A DNA stretch of 64,000 nt from Myxococcales bacterium (lineage in GTDB: Bacteria; Myxococcota; UBA727; JABDBI01), in assembly GCA_023898405.1 (NCBI GenBank), contig CP060221.1:1054001-1118000 (forward strand), given 5' to 3'. The notes beneath the pieces are model-generated. The model did not search any database and had not been told where the DNA came from. It saw only the letters and a program-made list of their open reading frames with translations. Shown in pieces: positions 44,285 through 57,637 of the stretch; position 1 is the first letter of the stretch; the number at the start of each line of letters is the position of its first letter. Position numbers and translations under genes: made by a program.

Positions 44285-47200
44285 TTACATATCAAATATA
44301 GAATTTTTCTTTCTTCCTAGTCTAAACGCAAACAAGGCAAGCAACACAATTGACCATAGAGGAGCTTCAGAATTATCAAGGGATGAGCACCCACCAGAAC
44401 TTTTAATTTTTCTATGAGGTCTTCTCTTATGCTGTGGTTCTGTCATGGGCAAATTAGTTATATCTGGATTTGGAGCATTAGTAGTCGGATCCAAGCTTGC
44501 TTGCGGCGGAACAACTCCTGCTCCAGGAGTCACAGCCGACAGAGGGGGAGGGGGTGGTGCAGGGATGCCTACATAGGAAGTTCCGCCTGGTATGGTGTCG
44601 CAGCGATCACCTATGCCATCTCCATCAAGATCTTCTTGTTCTGGATTTGGAAAAAACAAGCAATTATCATCTTCACCGGGATAATCACAATCTGAATTAT
44701 CGAAGCCAGGATCACCTACCCCATCTCCATCTCTATCGGTACAAAGATCGCAGATATCGCCAATACCATCCCTATCAGTATCTTTCTGGTCTGCATTAGC
44801 AGAGTTTGGACAGTTATCAATAAGATTGACAGTTCCATCATTATCGGTATCGCTCAAAGCAAAAGTACATGTGTTGGTGGAATCTTCTACACAGAAATCG
44901 CATGCGTTAGGTATACCATCGCCATCTAGGTCATCATCCATGTGCCCCATTGGACATTGATCGCAAACATCACCAATACCATCTCCGTCTGCATCTGACT
45001 GGTTGAGCGCAGGATTCATTGAGTCAGGACCAGGATTATAAACCGAAGGACAGTTATCATTTATATTCAAAACACCATCGCCATCGATATCATCGTTAGT
45101 GCAAAGATTATTTGGATCACTCGGACATACATCACAGCTATTGCCTAGTCCATCGTTGTCACTATCTGCTTGAGTTGGATTTGGAACATATTCACAGTTA
45201 TCTTCTGATCCTGGGAAATTAGGACATAAACTAGTATCTGTTCCTGGAGCACCTACGCCATCCCCATCAGCATCGGTACAGCCATCACAAGCATTACCAA
45301 TTCCGTCTCCATCCTTATCCGCTTGATCAATGTTTTGAACCTCAGGACAATTATCCCACTCATCAGGTATGCCATCTCCATCAAGATCGTGAATTTCCGT
45401 GCACGTGTTTTCTGGATCATCCTGACAGAAATCAGTTGAGTTACAGATTCCATCATTGTCAGTATCATATAATTCCGGTATTTGCTCAGGATCGAGTGGA
45501 CATAAATCACAGATATCCCCAACACCATCTCCATCAAAATCTTCTTGACCAGGATTGAAATCGAAGGGGCAATTATCAATATCAACCATTGGATCTGCTA
45601 AGATTTCAAAAGGTGGCCTATTGGCATTTCTTCCTTTTAATCGATAGCGTTTGGGCATAGGAGTATAGATAGGACCGTCTGGATCCGGGCAACCGCTCGG
45701 ATCAAATGTAGGGTCACTAAAACCATCTCTATCGCTATCAATGCAAGGATCACAGGCATCCCCTTTATCATCAGAATCAAAATTGGTTTGTTGTGGATTA
45801 TAAGTCATGGGGCAATTATCAAATATATTTGGAACTCCATCTTCATCAGGATCGAGGTTACAGATATTGGCAGCATCGTTTGGACAGCTATCACACACAT
45901 CACCCATACCATCGGAATCAACATCAGATTGATCAAAATTTGCCTTAGCGGGACAATTATCATCGTTATTTAATATTCCATCATTGTCGATATCATCGTT
46001 GTCACAATTATTAGCTGAGTCATTCGGGCAAAGATCGCAAAGATCTCCTATACCATCGGAATCACTATCAACCTGTAATGGATCCGCTACCCCAGGACAA
46101 TCGTCATCGGTATTGAGCACACCATCACCATCAATATCATCCGCCACACAGACATTAAGTGGATCATTGGGGCAAAGATCGCAAAGATCTCCTATACCAT
46201 CGGAATCACTATCAACCTGTAATGGATCCGCTACCCCTGGACAATCGTCATCGGTATTGAGCACACCATCACCATCAATATCATCCGCCACACAGACATT
46301 AAGTGGATCATTGGGGCAAAGATCGCAAAGATCTCCTATACCATCGGAATCACTATCAACCTGTAATGGATCCGCTACCCCTGGACAATCGTCATCGGTA
46401 TTGAGCACACCATCACCATCAATATCATCCGCCACACAGACATTAAGTGGATCATTGGGGCAAAGATCGCAAAGATCTCCTATACCATCGGAATCACTAT
46501 CAACCTGTAATGGATCCGCTACCCCTGGACAATCGTCATCGGTATTGAGCACACCATCACCATCAATATCATCCGGTGCACAGGCATTAAGTGCATCATT
46601 AGGGCAAAGATCGCACACATCACCCATACCGTCTGAGTCGCCATCTTCCTGCAACGGGTTGGCTTTACCGGGGCAGTTATCGGCGGTGTTCAAGATACCA
46701 TCGCCATCAATATCATCTGGCGCACAGGCATTGAGCGCATCATTAGGGCAAAGATCGCACACATCACCCATACCGTCTGAGTCGCCATCTTCTTGCAACG
46801 GGTTGGCTTTACCGGGGCAGTTATCGGCGGTGTTCAAGATACCATCGCCATCAATATCATCTGGCGCACAGGTATTAAGTGCATCATTAGGGCAGAGATC
46901 ACATACATCACCCATACCGTCTAAGTCGCCATCTTCCTGCAACGGGTTGGCTTTACCGGGGCAGTTATCGGCGGTGTTCAAGATACCATCGCCATCAATA
47001 TCATCTGGCGCACAGGTATTAAGTGCATCATTAGGGCAAAGATCGCAAAGATCTCCTATACCATCGGAATCACTATCAACCTGTAATGGATCCGCTACCC
47101 CTGGACAAAGATCGGCGGTGTTCAAAATGCCATCGCCATCAATATCGTCCGGCGCACAGGCATTAAGTGCATCATTAGGGCAAAGATCGCACACATCACC

Positions 47201-50200
47201 CATACCGTCTAAGTCGCCATCTTCCTGCAACGGGTTGGCTTTACCGGGGCAGTTATCGGCGGTGTTTAAAATGCCATCGCCATCTATATCATCTGGCGCA
47301 CAGGCATTGAGTGCATCATTAGGGCAGAGATCACATACATCACCCATACCGTCTAAGTCGCCATCTTCCTGCAACGGGTTGGCTTTACCGGGGCAGTTAT
47401 CGGCGGTGTTCAAGATACCATCGCCATCAATATCATCTGGCGCACAGGCATTAAGTGCATCATTAGGGCAAAGATCGCACACATCACCCATACCGTCTGA
47501 GTCGCCATCTTCCTGCAACGGGTTGGCTTTACCGGGGCAGTTATCAGCGGTGTTTAAAATGCCATCGCCATCTATATCATCTGGCGCACAGGCATTAAGT
47601 GCATCATTAGGGCAGAGATCACATACATCACCCATACCGTCTAAGTCGCCATCTTCCTGCAACGGGTTGGCTTTACCGGGGCAGTTATCGGCGGTGTTCA
47701 AGATACCATCGCCATCAATATCATCTGGCGCACAGGCATTGAGCGCATCATTAGGGCAAAGATCGCAAAGATCTCCTATGCCATCGGAATCACTATCAAC
47801 CTGTAATGGGTCTGCTACTCCTGGACAAAGATCGGCGGTGTTCAAAATGCCATCGCCATCAATATCGTCCGGTGCACAGGCATTAAGTGCATCATTAGGG
47901 CAAAGATCGCACACATCACCCATACCGTCTGAGTCGCCATCTTCCTGCAACGGGTTGGCTTTACCGGGGCAGTTATCGGCGGTGTTCAAGATACCATCGC
48001 CATCAATATCATCTGGCGCACAGGCATTAAGTGCATCATTAGGGCAAAGATCGCACACATCACCCATACCGTCTGAGTCGCCATCTTCCTGCAACGGGTT
48101 GGCTTTACCGGGGCAGTTATCGGCGGTGTTCAAGATACCATCGCCATCAATATCATCTGGCGCACAGGCATTGAGCGCATCATTAGGGCAAAGATCGCAC
48201 ACATCACCCATACCGTCTGAGTCGCCATCTTCTTGCAACGGGTTGGCTTTACCGGGGCAGTTATCGGCGGTGTTCAAGATACCATCGCCATCAATATCAT
48301 CTGGCGCACAGGTATTAAGTGCATCATTAGGGCAGAGATCACATACATCACCCATACCGTCTGAGTCGCCATCTTCCTGCAACGGGTTGGCTTTACCGGG
48401 GCAGTTATCGGCGGTGTTCAAGATACCATCGCCATCAATATCATCTGGCGCACAGGTATTAAGTGCATCATTAGGGCAGAGATCACATACATCACCCATA
48501 CCGTCTAAGTCGCCATCTTCCTGCAACGGGTTGGCTTTACCGGGGCAGTTATCGGCGGTGTTTAAAATGCCATCGCCATCTATATCATCTGGCGCACAGG
48601 TATTAAGTGCATCATTAGGGCAGAGATCACATACATCACCCATACCGTCTAAGTCGCCATCTTCCTGCAACGGGTTGGCTTTACCGGGGCAGTTATCGGC
48701 GGTGTTTAAAATGCCATCGCCATCTATATCATCTGGCGCACAGGTATTAAGTGCATCATTAGGGCAGAGATCACATACATCACCCATACCGTCTAAGTCG
48801 CCATCTTCCTGCAACGGGTTGGCTTTACCGGGGCAGTTATCGGCGGTGTTCAAGATACCATCGCCATCTATATCATCTGGCGCACAGGTATTAAGTGCAT
48901 CATTAGGGCAAAGATCGCAAAGATCTCCTATGCCATCGGAATCACTATCAACCTGTAATGGGTCTGCTACTCCTGGACAAAGATCGGCGGTGTTCAAAAT
49001 GCCATCGCCATCAATATCGTCCGGCGCACAGGCATTAAGTGCATCATTAGGGCAAAGATCGCACACATCACCCATACCGTCTAAGTCGCCATCTTCCTGC
49101 AACGGGTTGGCTTTACCGGGGCAGTTATCGGCGGTGTTCAAGATACCATCGCCATCAATATCATCTGGCGCACAGGCATTGAGCGCATCATTAGGGCAAA
49201 GATCGCAAAGATCTCCTATGCCATCGGAATCACTATCAACCTGTAATGGGTCTGCTACTCCTGGACAAAGATCGGCGGTGTTCAAAATGCCATCGCCATC
49301 AATATCGTCCGGTGCACAGGCATTAAGTGCATCATTAGGGCAAAGATCGCACACATCACCCATACCGTCTGAGTCGCCATCTTCCTGCAACGGGTTGGCT
49401 TTACCGGGGCAGTTATCGGCGGTGTTCAAGATACCATCGCCATCAATATCATCTGGCGCACAGGCATTGAGTGCATCATTAGGGCAAAGATCGCACACAT
49501 CACCCATACCGTCTAAGTCGCCATCTTCCTGCAACGGGTTGGCTTTACCGGGGCAGTTATCGGCGGTGTTCAAGATACCATCGCCATCAATATCATCTGG
49601 CGCACAGGCATTGAGCGCATCATTAGGGCAAAGATCGCAAAGATCTCCTATGCCATCGGAATCACTATCAACCTGTAATGGGTCTGCTACTCCTGGACAA
49701 AGATCGGCGGTGTTCAAAATGCCATCGCCATCAATATCGTCCGGTGCACAGGCATTAAGTGCATCATTAGGGCAAAGATCGCACACATCACCCATACCGT
49801 CTGAGTCGCCATCTTCCTGCAACGGGTTGGCTTTACCGGGGCAGTTATCAGCGGTGTTTAAAATGCCATCGCCATCTATATCATCTGGCGCACAGGCATT
49901 AAGTGCATCATTAGGGCAGAGATCACATACATCACCCATACCGTCTAAGTCGCCATCTTCCTGCAACGGGTTGGCTTTACCGGGGCAGTTATCGGCGGTG
50001 TTCAAGATACCATCGCCATCAATATCATCTGGCGCACAGGCATTGAGCGCATCATTAGGGCAAAGATCGCAAAGATCTCCTATGCCATCGGAATCACTAT
50101 CAACCTGTAATGGGTCTGCTACTCCTGGACAAAGATCGGCGGTGTTCAAAATGCCATCGCCATCAATATCGTCCGGTGCACAGGCATTAAGTGCATCATT

Positions 50201-53200
50201 AGGGCAAAGATCGCACACATCACCCATACCGTCTGAGTCGCCATCTTCCTGCAACGGGTTGGCTTTACCGGGGCAGTTATCGGCGGTGTTCAAGATACCA
50301 TCGCCATCAATATCATCTGGCGCACAGGCATTAAGTGCATCATTAGGGCAAAGATCGCACACATCACCCATACCGTCTGAGTCGCCATCTTCCTGCAACG
50401 GGTTGGCTTTACCGGGGCAGTTATCGGCGGTGTTCAAGATACCATCGCCATCAATATCATCTGGCGCACAGGCATTGAGCGCATCATTAGGGCAAAGATC
50501 GCACACATCACCCATACCGTCTGAGTCGCCATCTTCTTGCAACGGGTTGGCTTTACCGGGGCAGTTATCGGCGGTGTTCAAGATACCATCGCCATCAATA
50601 TCATCTGGCGCACAGGTATTAAGTGCATCATTAGGGCAGAGATCACATACATCACCCATACCGTCTGAGTCGCCATCTTCTTGCAACGGGTTGGCTTTAC
50701 CGGGGCAGTTATCGGCGGTGTTCAAGATACCATCGCCATCAATATCATCTGGCGCACAGGTATTAAGTGCATCATTAGGGCAGAGATCACATACATCACC
50801 CATACCGTCTAAGTCGCCATCTTCCTGCAACGGGTTGGCTTTACCGGGGCAGTTATCGGCGGTGTTCAAGATACCATCGCCATCAATATCATCTGGCGCA
50901 CAGGCATTGAGCGCATCATTAGGGCAAAGATCGCAAAGATCTCCTATGCCATCGGAATCACTATCAACCTGTAATGGGTCTGCTACTCCTGGACAAAGAT
51001 CGGCGGTGTTCAAAATGCCATCGCCATCAATATCGTCCGGTGCACAGGCATTAAGTGCATCATTAGGGCAAAGATCGCACACATCACCCATACCGTCTGA
51101 GTCGCCATCTTCCTGCAACGGGTTGGCTTTACCGGGGCAGTTATCAGCGGTGTTTAAAATGCCATCGCCATCTATATCATCTGGCGCACAGGCATTAAGT
51201 GCATCATTAGGGCAGAGATCACATACATCACCCATACCGTCTAAGTCGCCATCTTCCTGCAACGGGTTGGCTTTACCGGGGCAGTTATCGGCGGTGTTCA
51301 AGATACCATCGCCATCAATATCATCTGGCGCACAGGCATTGAGCGCATCATTAGGGCAAAGATCGCAAAGATCTCCTATGCCATCGGAATCACTATCAAC
51401 CTGTAATGGGTCTGCTACTCCTGGACAAAGATCGGCGGTGTTCAAAATGCCATCGCCATCAATATCGTCCGGTGCACAGGCATTAAGTGCATCATTAGGG
51501 CAAAGATCGCACACATCACCCATACCGTCTGAGTCGCCATCTTCCTGCAACGGGTTGGCTTTACCGGGGCAGTTATCGGCGGTGTTCAAGATACCATCGC
51601 CATCAATATCATCTGGCGCACAGGCATTAAGTGCATCATTAGGGCAAAGATCGCACACATCACCCATACCGTCTGAGTCGCCATCTTCCTGCAACGGGTT
51701 GGCTTTACCGGGGCAGTTATCGGCGGTGTTCAAGATACCATCGCCATCAATATCATCTGGCGCACAGGCATTGAGCGCATCATTAGGGCAAAGATCGCAC
51801 ACATCACCCATACCGTCTGAGTCGCCATCTTCTTGCAACGGGTTGGCTTTACCGGGGCAGTTATCGGCGGTGTTCAAGATACCATCGCCATCAATATCAT
51901 CTGGCGCACAGGTATTAAGTGCATCATTAGGGCAGAGATCACATACATCACCCATACCGTCTGAGTCGCCATCTTCTTGCAACGGGTTGGCTTTACCGGG
52001 GCAGTTATCGGCGGTGTTCAAGATACCATCGCCATCAATATCATCTGGCGCACAGGTATTAAGTGCATCATTAGGGCAGAGATCACATACATCACCCATA
52101 CCGTCTAAGTCGCCATCTTCCTGCAACGGGTTGGCTTTACCGGGGCAGTTATCGGCGGTGTTTAAAATGCCATCGCCATCTATATCATCTGGCGCACAGG
52201 TATTAAGTGCATCATTAGGGCAGAGATCACATACATCACCCATACCGTCTAAGTCGCCATCTTCCTGCAACGGGTTGGCTTTACCGGGGCAGTTATCGGC
52301 GGTGTTTAAAATGCCATCGCCATCTATATCATCTGGCGCACAGGTATTAAGTGCATCATTAGGGCAGAGATCACATACATCACCCATACCGTCTAAGTCG
52401 CCATCTTCCTGCAACGGGTTGGCTTTACCGGGGCAGTTATCGGCGGTGTTCAAGATACCATCGCCATCTATATCATCTGGCGCACAGGTATTAAGTGCAT
52501 CATTAGGGCAAAGATCGCAAAGATCTCCTATGCCATCTCCATCTGAGTCCAGTTGGTTTGGGTTTCCAATCAGCGGGCAATTATCGCATTTATCCCCAAC
52601 AAGATCACCCGGAGCATCGCTATTGGTTTGATCAGCGTTAGGAAACATCGGACAATTATCTTCTGAATCACAGATACCATCTCCATCCATATCTCCATCT
52701 ACAAGAGGATCGCAAGCTGCATTTCCCTGCTCTCGTTCGATAGCTCCTATATCAGTTTGCAAACCAACCACACGCAAAAATCCAGCTCCACGTTGATCAT
52801 TGGTTAATGAGTTTGGATTTGCTCCAGTATCTATGGCTGGACTGCCAGAAAGTAGTGCGTGAGTTAAAGTCACCCCGCCATTATTTTGCAAAATACCAAG
52901 CATTGGATCCAAAGGTGTTGCTACTGTACCGACCTGATTATTATTAACGCCATTGGTTATACTATGCCCTGCATCTACCCCAATGAGATTAAAGCTTGAA
53001 GCAGAGATAGTCTTCGCCCCTATCAATGGTGCATCAAGATCTACGATATCTTGACCTGCGGCAGTATCTCCATCTGAATTGAACGCGACTATAGAACTTT
53101 GCAAGTCAGCTAATACGACACCAGCATGCAAATACAGCCCCCCACCACCAAGTGCTTCAGTGGTATCATTTACAGTAAATGTTGAGTTGCGGATGTTAGT

Positions 53201-55051
53201 AATTTCAGCATTTGCACCAAAAATATCTATAGCACCACCATGTCCAGGGTTTGCACTATTGGCACTGAAAGTTGAGTTTATAATAAGCGGGATTGTTGCT
53301 GAAAAATCCGAACCATTTAAATAGATTCCTCCACCATGGCTTCCTATCTCACCCAGAATACTTATTGTTGAACTTCCTCCCCCAGCGATATTGTTTGAAA
53401 AAGTGGAGTATTGAATACCAAAAATTGCTGCCGCAGCTGCAGAGGTCGTATCAAGATAGATCGCCCCTCCCCTTCCGTTGCCACCGTTAAGCGCAGCAAG
53501 CGTATTTTGACCACCAGTAGCCTGATTTGCATCGAAGGTAGTAAAGGTGACAACCGAAACTGTAGAACCAAGAACGTAAATTGCTCCTCCAAAGGCCCCT
53601 TGAGCATTAATCGCAGTGATGAGCGCATCTGCTCCGACAGCTCTATTGTCCTCAAATCTTGAATATCCGATAGGACCAATGACCGAAGCATTACGCGAAT
53701 AAATGGCTCCACCGTAACCTTCACCACCACTTGCTCCCAAAGTAGCAGCCACAGCGCCAGAACCACCGGTGGCTCTATTTGATGTAAAAGTTACACCCAG
53801 ATTAGAATCTGAGGCATTACCGATAATGCCTATGCTTGAGTTATCGAGGAATAATGCTCCACCTAAGCCATCTTGCCCAACCCCTGAGGCTAAACTCAAG
53901 CTTAAAGTAGCAACTGCTGCAGCACCACCATTGGACTCATTGCTCGTATAAGTTGTATTTTGGAGAGTGGTTATTCCAGCCCCATTGCTTAAATAAATAG
54001 CGCCACCAAAAGACATTGAAGCATCTGCTCCAGCATTGCCTAATAAGGAAATGCTGGCTGCGGCGTCTCCGCCATTGGCACTATTGCCAGTAAATTCACA
54101 AGCAGTCAGGTTGCTGATTGTTGTGCCATCTAGGCTAATGGCTCCGCCCCATGCCGGTGCACTATTAAACGATGACCCTCCTAAAATAGAAGCGCTTGCT
54201 ACGGCATTCCCGCCAACAGCCTGGTTACTACTAAATATCGCTCCATCAATCGTGCCAATTGAAAGTCCTGATGAACCTATAGCTCCCCCAAAACCGCTCC
54301 CGGCATCCCCGCCTAATAAGATGATATTAAGTCCAACTGCAGCAATCCCACCTTGAGCTAAGTTATTTTGAAAATTTCCATCTTGAATAAGAGAAATTGT
54401 AGAATTGGAATCTGAGTATATGGCGCCACCAGCACCTGTCCCAGCACTACTCAATAAAGAGACTAGGGCGTTCCCCCCCAAAGCCTGATTATTGCTAAAA
54501 ATAGCATTAGTTGCACTCAGAGAACTTCCACTCCCTAAATAGATAGCTCCTCCAAAAGCGCCGCTCGCAGCCAAAAGACCGTTTGTTCCGCTCGCCACGT
54601 TGTTGCTGAAGGTACAGTCAGTAACTGTAAGATTGCCTAAGTTATAAACAGCTCCACCAAAGGGCTCCCCTGAGCCGGCAGCAACAGCAAGCCCATTATC
54701 CAAAACCAGATTATCGAGGGTTACTTGAGCCCCTGCTTGAATATGCAAAAGACGCAAACTTGTTCCGCCAGTTCTTTGAATGGTTCCATTAGTGATCGTT
54801 AGCGTAAATCCAACTTCATTAACTATGCTCACTGTTCCATTTTCGCCATTGGTCGTATTATTTACTGCCGAAACTGAAATTGTATTTGTCAATAAATCGA
54901 TTACGCTGTCGTCACCATCAGTACCAGCAACCGAAAGTGCGAGATTCAAGTCACCTATGTTGGTAACATTATAATTTATAACGGCCATCAGCTGAGTAGA
55001 TAGAAAAAAACTAGAAAATAATAACCTAATAACAAATTTACTGGCGGACAC
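44285..55051 (-). CDS. Giant surface protein: beta-helix domain, thrombospondin type-3 repeats, MYXO-CTERM-like anchor (3588 aa)
   Basis: Signal peptide about 1-23 ([14 protein letters not shown]). Residues about 25-780 form a right-handed beta-helix like polymorphic outer-membrane proteins, with many GGAIY / FSNN turns. From about 785 to 3490 come thrombospondin type-3 calcium-binding repeats (DxDxDG loops plus cysteines). Of these, 42 are nearly identical 48-residue units (DLCPNDALN ... GMGDVC) and four are diverged (DPLNVC). Each unit has four cysteines and two acidic loops, so well over 160 cysteines and about 90 calcium loops in all. After a Pro-rich stretch the C-terminus reads [17 protein letters not shown], a hydrophobic helix, and RLGRKK, which resembles the MYXO-CTERM/myxosortase sorting tail. 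Likely an adhesin or stalk on the cell surface. Single-gene transcript ending in a clear terminator. Confidence 0.9.
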   Translation of the reverse strand: MSASKFVIRLLFSSFFLSTQLMAVINYNVTNIGDLNLALSVAGTDGDDSVIDLLTNTISVSAVNNTTNGENGTVSIVNEVGFTLTITNGTIQRTGGTSLRLLHIQAGAQVTLDNLVLDNGLAVAAGSGEPFGGAVYNLGNLTVTDCTFSNNVASGTNGLLAASGAFGGAIYLGSGSSLSATNAIFSNNQALGGNALVSLLSSAGTGAGGAIYSDSNSTISLIQDGNFQNNLAQGGIAAVGLNIILLGGDAGSGFGGAIGSSGLSIGTIDGAIFSSNQAVGGNAVASASILGGSSFNSAPAWGGAISLDGTTISNLTACEFTGNSANGGDAAASISLLGNAGADASMSFGGAIYLSNGAGITTLQNTTYTSNESNGGAAAVATLSLSLASGVGQDGLGGALFLDNSSIGIIGNASDSNLGVTFTSNRATGGSGAVAATLGASGGEGYGGAIYSRNASVIGPIGYSRFEDNRAVGADALITAINAQGAFGGAIYVLGSTVSVVTFTTFDANQATGGQNTLAALNGGNGRGGAIYLDTTSAAAAAIFGIQYSTFSNNIAGGGSSTISILGEIGSHGGGIYLNGSDFSATIPLIINSTFSANSANPGHGGAIDIFGANAEITNIRNSTFTVNDTTEALGGGGLYLHAGVVLADLQSSIVAFNSDGDTAAGQDIVDLDAPLIGAKTISASSFNLIGVDAGHSITNGVNNNQVGTVATPLDPMLGILQNNGGVTLTHALLSGSPAIDTGANPNSLTNDQRGAGFLRVVGLQTDIGAIEREQGNAACDPLVDGDMDGDGICDSEDNCPMFPNADQTNSDAPGDLVGDKCDNCPLIGNPNQLDSDGDGIGDLCDLCPNDALNTCAPDDIDGDGILNTADNCPGKANPLQEDGDLDGMGDVCDLCPNDALNTCAPDDIDGDGILNTADNCPGKANPLQEDGDLDGMGDVCDLCPNDALNTCAPDDIDGDGILNTADNCPGKANPLQEDGDLDGMGDVCDLCPNDALNTCAPDDIDGDGILNTADNCPGKANPLQEDGDSDGMGDVCDLCPNDALNTCAPDDIDGDGILNTADNCPGKANPLQEDGDSDGMGDVCDLCPNDALNACAPDDIDGDGILNTADNCPGKANPLQEDGDSDGMGDVCDLCPNDALNACAPDDIDGDGILNTADNCPGKANPLQEDGDSDGMGDVCDLCPNDALNACAPDDIDGDGILNTADLCPGVADPLQVDSDSDGIGDLCDLCPNDALNACAPDDIDGDGILNTADNCPGKANPLQEDGDLDGMGDVCDLCPNDALNACAPDDIDGDGILNTADNCPGKANPLQEDGDSDGMGDVCDLCPNDALNACAPDDIDGDGILNTADLCPGVADPLQVDSDSDGIGDLCDLCPNDALNACAPDDIDGDGILNTADNCPGKANPLQEDGDLDGMGDVCDLCPNDALNTCAPDDIDGDGILNTADNCPGKANPLQEDGDSDGMGDVCDLCPNDALNTCAPDDIDGDGILNTADNCPGKANPLQEDGDSDGMGDVCDLCPNDALNACAPDDIDGDGILNTADNCPGKANPLQEDGDSDGMGDVCDLCPNDALNACAPDDIDGDGILNTADNCPGKANPLQEDGDSDGMGDVCDLCPNDALNACAPDDIDGDGILNTADLCPGVADPLQVDSDSDGIGDLCDLCPNDALNACAPDDIDGDGILNTADNCPGKANPLQEDGDLDGMGDVCDLCPNDALNACAPDDIDGDGILNTADNCPGKANPLQEDGDSDGMGDVCDLCPNDALNACAPDDIDGDGILNTADLCPGVADPLQVDSDSDGIGDLCDLCPNDALNACAPDDIDGDGILNTADNCPGKANPLQEDGDLDGMGDVCDLCPNDALNACAPDDIDGDGILNTADNCPGKANPLQEDGDSDGMGDVCDLCPNDALNACAPDDIDGDGILNTADLCPGVADPLQVDSDSDGIGDLCDLCPNDALNACAPDDIDGDGILNTADNCPGKANPLQEDGDLDGMGDVCDLCPNDALNACAPDDIDGDGILNTADLCPGVADPLQVDSDSDGIGDLCDLCPNDALNTCAPDDIDGDGILNTADNCPGKANPLQEDGDLDGMGDVCDLCPNDALNTCAPDDIDGDGILNTADNCPGKANPLQEDGDLDGMGDVCDLCPNDALNTCAPDDIDGDGILNTADNCPGKANPLQEDGDLDGMGDVCDLCPNDALNTCAPDDIDGDGILNTADNCPGKANPLQEDGDSDGMGDVCDLCPNDALNTCAPDDIDGDGILNTADNCPGKANPLQEDGDSDGMGDVCDLCPNDALNACAPDDIDGDGILNTADNCPGKANPLQEDGDSDGMGDVCDLCPNDALNACAPDDIDGDGILNTADNCPGKANPLQEDGDSDGMGDVCDLCPNDALNACAPDDIDGDGILNTADLCPGVADPLQVDSDSDGIGDLCDLCPNDALNACAPDDIDGDGILNTADNCPGKANPLQEDGDLDGMGDVCDLCPNDALNACAPDDIDGDGILNTADNCPGKANPLQEDGDSDGMGDVCDLCPNDALNACAPDDIDGDGILNTADNCPGKANPLQEDGDLDGMGDVCDLCPNDALNACAPDDIDGDGILNTADNCPGKANPLQEDGDLDGMGDVCDLCPNDALNACAPDDIDGDGILNTADLCPGVADPLQVDSDSDGIGDLCDLCPNDALNTCAPDDIDGDGILNTADNCPGKANPLQEDGDLDGMGDVCDLCPNDALNTCAPDDIDGDGILNTADNCPGKANPLQEDGDSDGMGDVCDLCPNDALNACAPDDIDGDGILNTADNCPGKANPLQEDGDSDGMGDVCDLCPNDALNACAPDDIDGDGVLNTDDDCPGVADPLQVDSDSDGIGDLCDLCPNDPLNVCVADDIDGDGVLNTDDDCPGVADPLQVDSDSDGIGDLCDLCPNDPLNVCVADDIDGDGVLNTDDDCPGVADPLQVDSDSDGIGDLCDLCPNDPLNVCVADDIDGDGVLNTDDDCPGVADPLQVDSDSDGIGDLCDLCPNDSANNCDNDDIDNDGILNNDDNCPAKANFDQSDVDSDGMGDVCDSCPNDAANICNLDPDEDGVPNIFDNCPMTYNPQQTNFDSDDKGDACDPCIDSDRDGFSDPTFDPSGCPDPDGPIYTPMPKRYRLKGRNANRPPFEILADPMVDIDNCPFDFNPGQEDFDGDGVGDICDLCPLDPEQIPELYDTDNDGICNSTDFCQDDPENTCTEIHDLDGDGIPDEWDNCPEVQNIDQADKDGDGIGNACDGCTDADGDGVGAPGTDTSLCPNFPGSEDNCEYVPNPTQADSDNDGLGNSCDVCPSDPNNLCTNDDIDGDGVLNINDNCPSVYNPGPDSMNPALNQSDADGDGIGDVCDQCPMGHMDDDLDGDGIPNACDFCVEDSTNTCTFALSDTDNDGTVNLIDNCPNSANADQKDTDRDGIGDICDLCTDRDGDGVGDPGFDNSDCDYPGEDDNCLFFPNPEQEDLDGDGIGDRCDTIPGGTSYVGIPAPPPPPLSAVTPGAGVVPPQASLDPTTNAPNPDITNLPMTEPQHKRRPHRKIKSSGGCSSLDNSEAPLWSIVLLALFAFRLGRKKNSIFDM
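46015..52530 (-). repeat. Tandem 144-bp repeat array (42 near-identical plus 4 diverged units)
   Basis: The anchor GTGCATCATT recurs with exact 144-bp spacing from 46591 to 52495, giving 42 units; four related units with GGATCATTGG continue the period from about 46015 to 46590. The period is a multiple of three, so the reading frame is kept. Units fall into types (DALNT or [19 protein letters not shown] or [18 protein letters not shown] or DSDG), and the order of types shows larger duplicated blocks. Confidence 0.97.
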
Positions 55052-55241
55052 TTATTGCTCCAAAAACCAAAAAACACCACCAATAAATCTCATATTAAAA
55101 CACATTAAATGTCAAATTTTACTCCAGTAAAAATACTTCACCTCAACATAAAAAAACTGAAAAATAAAATAAAAATACTGCATAAAAATAAAAAATAACT
55201 ACAATTGAATACCTTATTTTCAAACCGCGCAGGAATTACAT

Positions 55242-56147
55242 ATGAATAAACCACTATTAATATTAATTCTAATATTTCATATACCTACGTTAGCTCTCAG
55301 CGGATCTCAATCACTTGCGCTCATTCAATCCATTGCTCAAAAAGCTACAGCTCCTGCTTCGCATCTCAAAGATTTGGGACCCATAATTTCAATGGGTAAT
55401 TCGTCCTTAAAAGACGCTCAATTTATCTTTTTACCTGAAGTTCATGATAACCCAGACAGTCAGCTGGTTCAGCTTCTCTTAATCTCATCAGAAAAACAAA
55501 AAGGCCAACCTTTTATAGTCTTAGATGAAAGCCTACAGGCACTGGAAAAAAGTTCGTGGGAAGTATTTTCACAAAAAACTATGGAAATAGTAGCAGCAAC
55601 TGAAAGCCAGCAAGCTAAAGAGCGCTATTCTGCCCATGGATTTGAGGCCAGCTTACAAAAACTTGCCAATAAAATTCAAAGCAACTCGGATCAACTTAAA
55701 TATATCCACAGTGGCAATATTTGGGTTTTAAAACCATTTATGGACAAGGCCACTCCATTTTTTGGCTGGGATATACCTCAAGTAAATTCATTGTTAAAGC
55801 GCAACCTCACTATGGTAAGCGCGCTTAAAAAAGCTGAAAAAAATAATAAACGCATCCTGATTATGCTGGGAGCTCGTCATGTTCCAGAGCTAGAGTATTT
55901 CACGAGCAAGCAATTATTTTGCCCAGGTGAACAACCACAAAATATAGATGATTTCTTTTCGTCGTTAGAGCAAAGCTATGGTTCTTCTCCTCAACTTGAA
56001 TTTGGAATAGGTGCAACAGCACCTATCTATCAATTTTTACAAGATAAAAAGTACGTGATTATGTTTAGCAAAAAGTTTTTCAATGTCCTCAACGAAATTG
56101 TTGATGACTTTAAGAGAAGCTTAAGAGGCAGATGCATAAACCTCTAA
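55242..56147 (+). CDS. ChaN/Tiki-superfamily exported protein (haem-binding uptake-like)
   Basis: 301 aa with a signal peptide (about 1-20). FIFLPEVHDNPDSQLVQLLL matches the first Tiki/ChaN motif (GE-x-H-DN..H), FIVLDESL the next strand, and ILIMLGARHVPEL the later G-x-x-H motif. ChaN lipoproteins bind haem, other Tiki members are proteases; which applies here is unknown. Divergent from the giant surface-protein gene with a 190-bp AT-rich shared upstream region. Confidence 0.7.
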   Translation: MNKPLLILILIFHIPTLALSGSQSLALIQSIAQKATAPASHLKDLGPIISMGNSSLKDAQFIFLPEVHDNPDSQLVQLLLISSEKQKGQPFIVLDESLQALEKSSWEVFSQKTMEIVAATESQQAKERYSAHGFEASLQKLANKIQSNSDQLKYIHSGNIWVLKPFMDKATPFFGWDIPQVNSLLKRNLTMVSALKKAEKNNKRILIMLGARHVPELEYFTSKQLFCPGEQPQNIDDFFSSLEQSYGSSPQLEFGIGATAPIYQFLQDKKYVIMFSKKFFNVLNEIVDDFKRSLRGRCINL

Positions 56148-56149
56148 GC

Positions 56150-57637
56150 TTAATAAACCGAATCCAGCCCACCTAGTTCTAATCGTTTTAGATTTTTAAA
56201 ACCATCTAAAACAATCACATTTTTTTTGACCTCTAATTCAATTGAAGTAAATCTCCCCTGATTTAAATGTCTCTTTATAAATTTTTGTTTTCTTCTACTT
56301 AAGCTATCAAAATTGTCCAAAAGTTCTTTAGGGATTTCTATGGTGGCATATTTTTTTAGAGTTTTTTTATTTTTTACAAACCTAAATTGTTCCGTGCTAT
56401 GAAGGAAAAGTTCCATAGTTTCATCAGGATTAAAGAAACGTATTTTTAAAAATGCCGAACCGCAGAAGCTATTAAAATCTATCAACTTGAAAGATATGGG
56501 CTTGCTATCCTCTTTAAAAATAACGACGCCATAGTCTTGATTTTTATTGGAACCAAGATCCACCTTGTCGTTATCTAAGGCACCTGCATCAATTTTATTT
56601 CCTAAAAGAGGCATATCAGTTTTAATAAACTTCCATTCAATAAATTCAGGTTCATCACGAAATACAGGGCTATTTGCGATAAAATCATATTTTGTTTCGT
56701 AATAACCACTCTGCCCATCTTTCATACCTTCTACTCGCACTACTCGAACCTGCGCTCCTTCACCTTCTCTATCAATTGATATTCTGTCAGTGATGACACC
56801 ATTTATTTTTGGCAATTGCACCCAGTCAGGAACGGGCAATTTTCTAGGAGAAATTAACCACGGTATTAAACCGCCTTTGGCCTGTTCAATTTCATATGTA
56901 TAGCCAAAAAAGAAGCGGTCTCCTCCTGCCATATCAAAGTCGGAGCGAAGAATAAAAATATTTCCATATTTATCCATCACCACCACAGTGGAACCACTCG
57001 CACTCAATGATTGAATAACAAGCTGGCCTCTGAAAGGCCCACATAAACCATAACTGTCATCTGAAGGCAACCAAGGGTCGTAGTAGTTAATAGTTTGCTG
57101 ATCGCCACGCACAGCATAAATTGTGCTCACCCCCAAACCAACTGTGTGTTTAACTTTGGCTGAATCAACATAACTCTTATCTGCCTTTGGTGATAAAAAT
57201 GAAAAGTCCCATGTTTTAATATCATCCGCTAAACTTAAGCCACTGCCAAATCCTAAGGGTACTCCCCAGCGAGCAGTCCATATAAATTTGTCTGTTTTTT
57301 TATGAGCCCTTTTCATAAAATAGATTTGGCCATTTTTTGTCTTTGCAACCAAACGCGAACCATCAACAGAAATTTCTTCCACCTGTTCCTTCATTTCAGA
57401 CAGCGTTTTTAATTTATGCCATCGTGCCTTCGAATTTTTTCGCTTGATGCAGATATCTCCCTTGTGAACTAAAAAAACATATCGTTCGTTATACGAGATC
57501 TCATGTTCTCTAAATAATGGCGTACTAGATATTTTTGGCAGGTCTTTACACTTTGCCCACCCATAACTTGAAAAACTAAAAACTAATATCAAACAAAGCC
57601 ATACATATTTGAGGGCATTAATTTTTTTACACAGCAT
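56150..57637 (-). CDS. Secreted protein (495 aa), probably beta-propeller-like, unknown function
   Basis: Start at ATG 57637 (GAGGAA upstream); an ORF-extending start at 57700 lacks a ribosome site. Signal peptide about 8-30 (VWLCLILVFSFSSYGWA). Repeated short strands such as YNERYVFLVHKGDICIKR, VDGSRLVAKTKNGQIYFMKR and GNIFILRSDFDMAGG suggest propeller or WD-like blades. The C-terminal ~140 residues (FFNPDETMELFLHSTEQFRF) differ. No family recognised. Converges with the ChaN-like gene, 2 bp apart. Shares GDICIKR with the 76-aa protein at 43886. Confidence 0.68.
   Translation of the reverse strand: MLCKKINALKYVWLCLILVFSFSSYGWAKCKDLPKISSTPLFREHEISYNERYVFLVHKGDICIKRKNSKARWHKLKTLSEMKEQVEEISVDGSRLVAKTKNGQIYFMKRAHKKTDKFIWTARWGVPLGFGSGLSLADDIKTWDFSFLSPKADKSYVDSAKVKHTVGLGVSTIYAVRGDQQTINYYDPWLPSDDSYGLCGPFRGQLVIQSLSASGSTVVVMDKYGNIFILRSDFDMAGGDRFFFGYTYEIEQAKGGLIPWLISPRKLPVPDWVQLPKINGVITDRISIDREGEGAQVRVVRVEGMKDGQSGYYETKYDFIANSPVFRDEPEFIEWKFIKTDMPLLGNKIDAGALDNDKVDLGSNKNQDYGVVIFKEDSKPISFKLIDFNSFCGSAFLKIRFFNPDETMELFLHSTEQFRFVKNKKTLKKYATIEIPKELLDNFDSLSRRKQKFIKRHLNQGRFTSIELEVKKNVIVLDGFKNLKRLELGGLDSVY

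Noticed and set aside
46015..52530. CRISPR-like array of regular repeats
   Set aside because: The whole 144-bp period is conserved with no unique spacers, and it is coding.
45984..52631. A 2215-codon open frame on the plus strand through the repeat array
   Set aside because: It is antisense to the TSP3 gene. The 144-bp period is a multiple of three and the unit lacks stops in this frame, so the openness is a by-product of repetition. It has no signal, no domain, no ribosome site and Ser/Pro-rich content.
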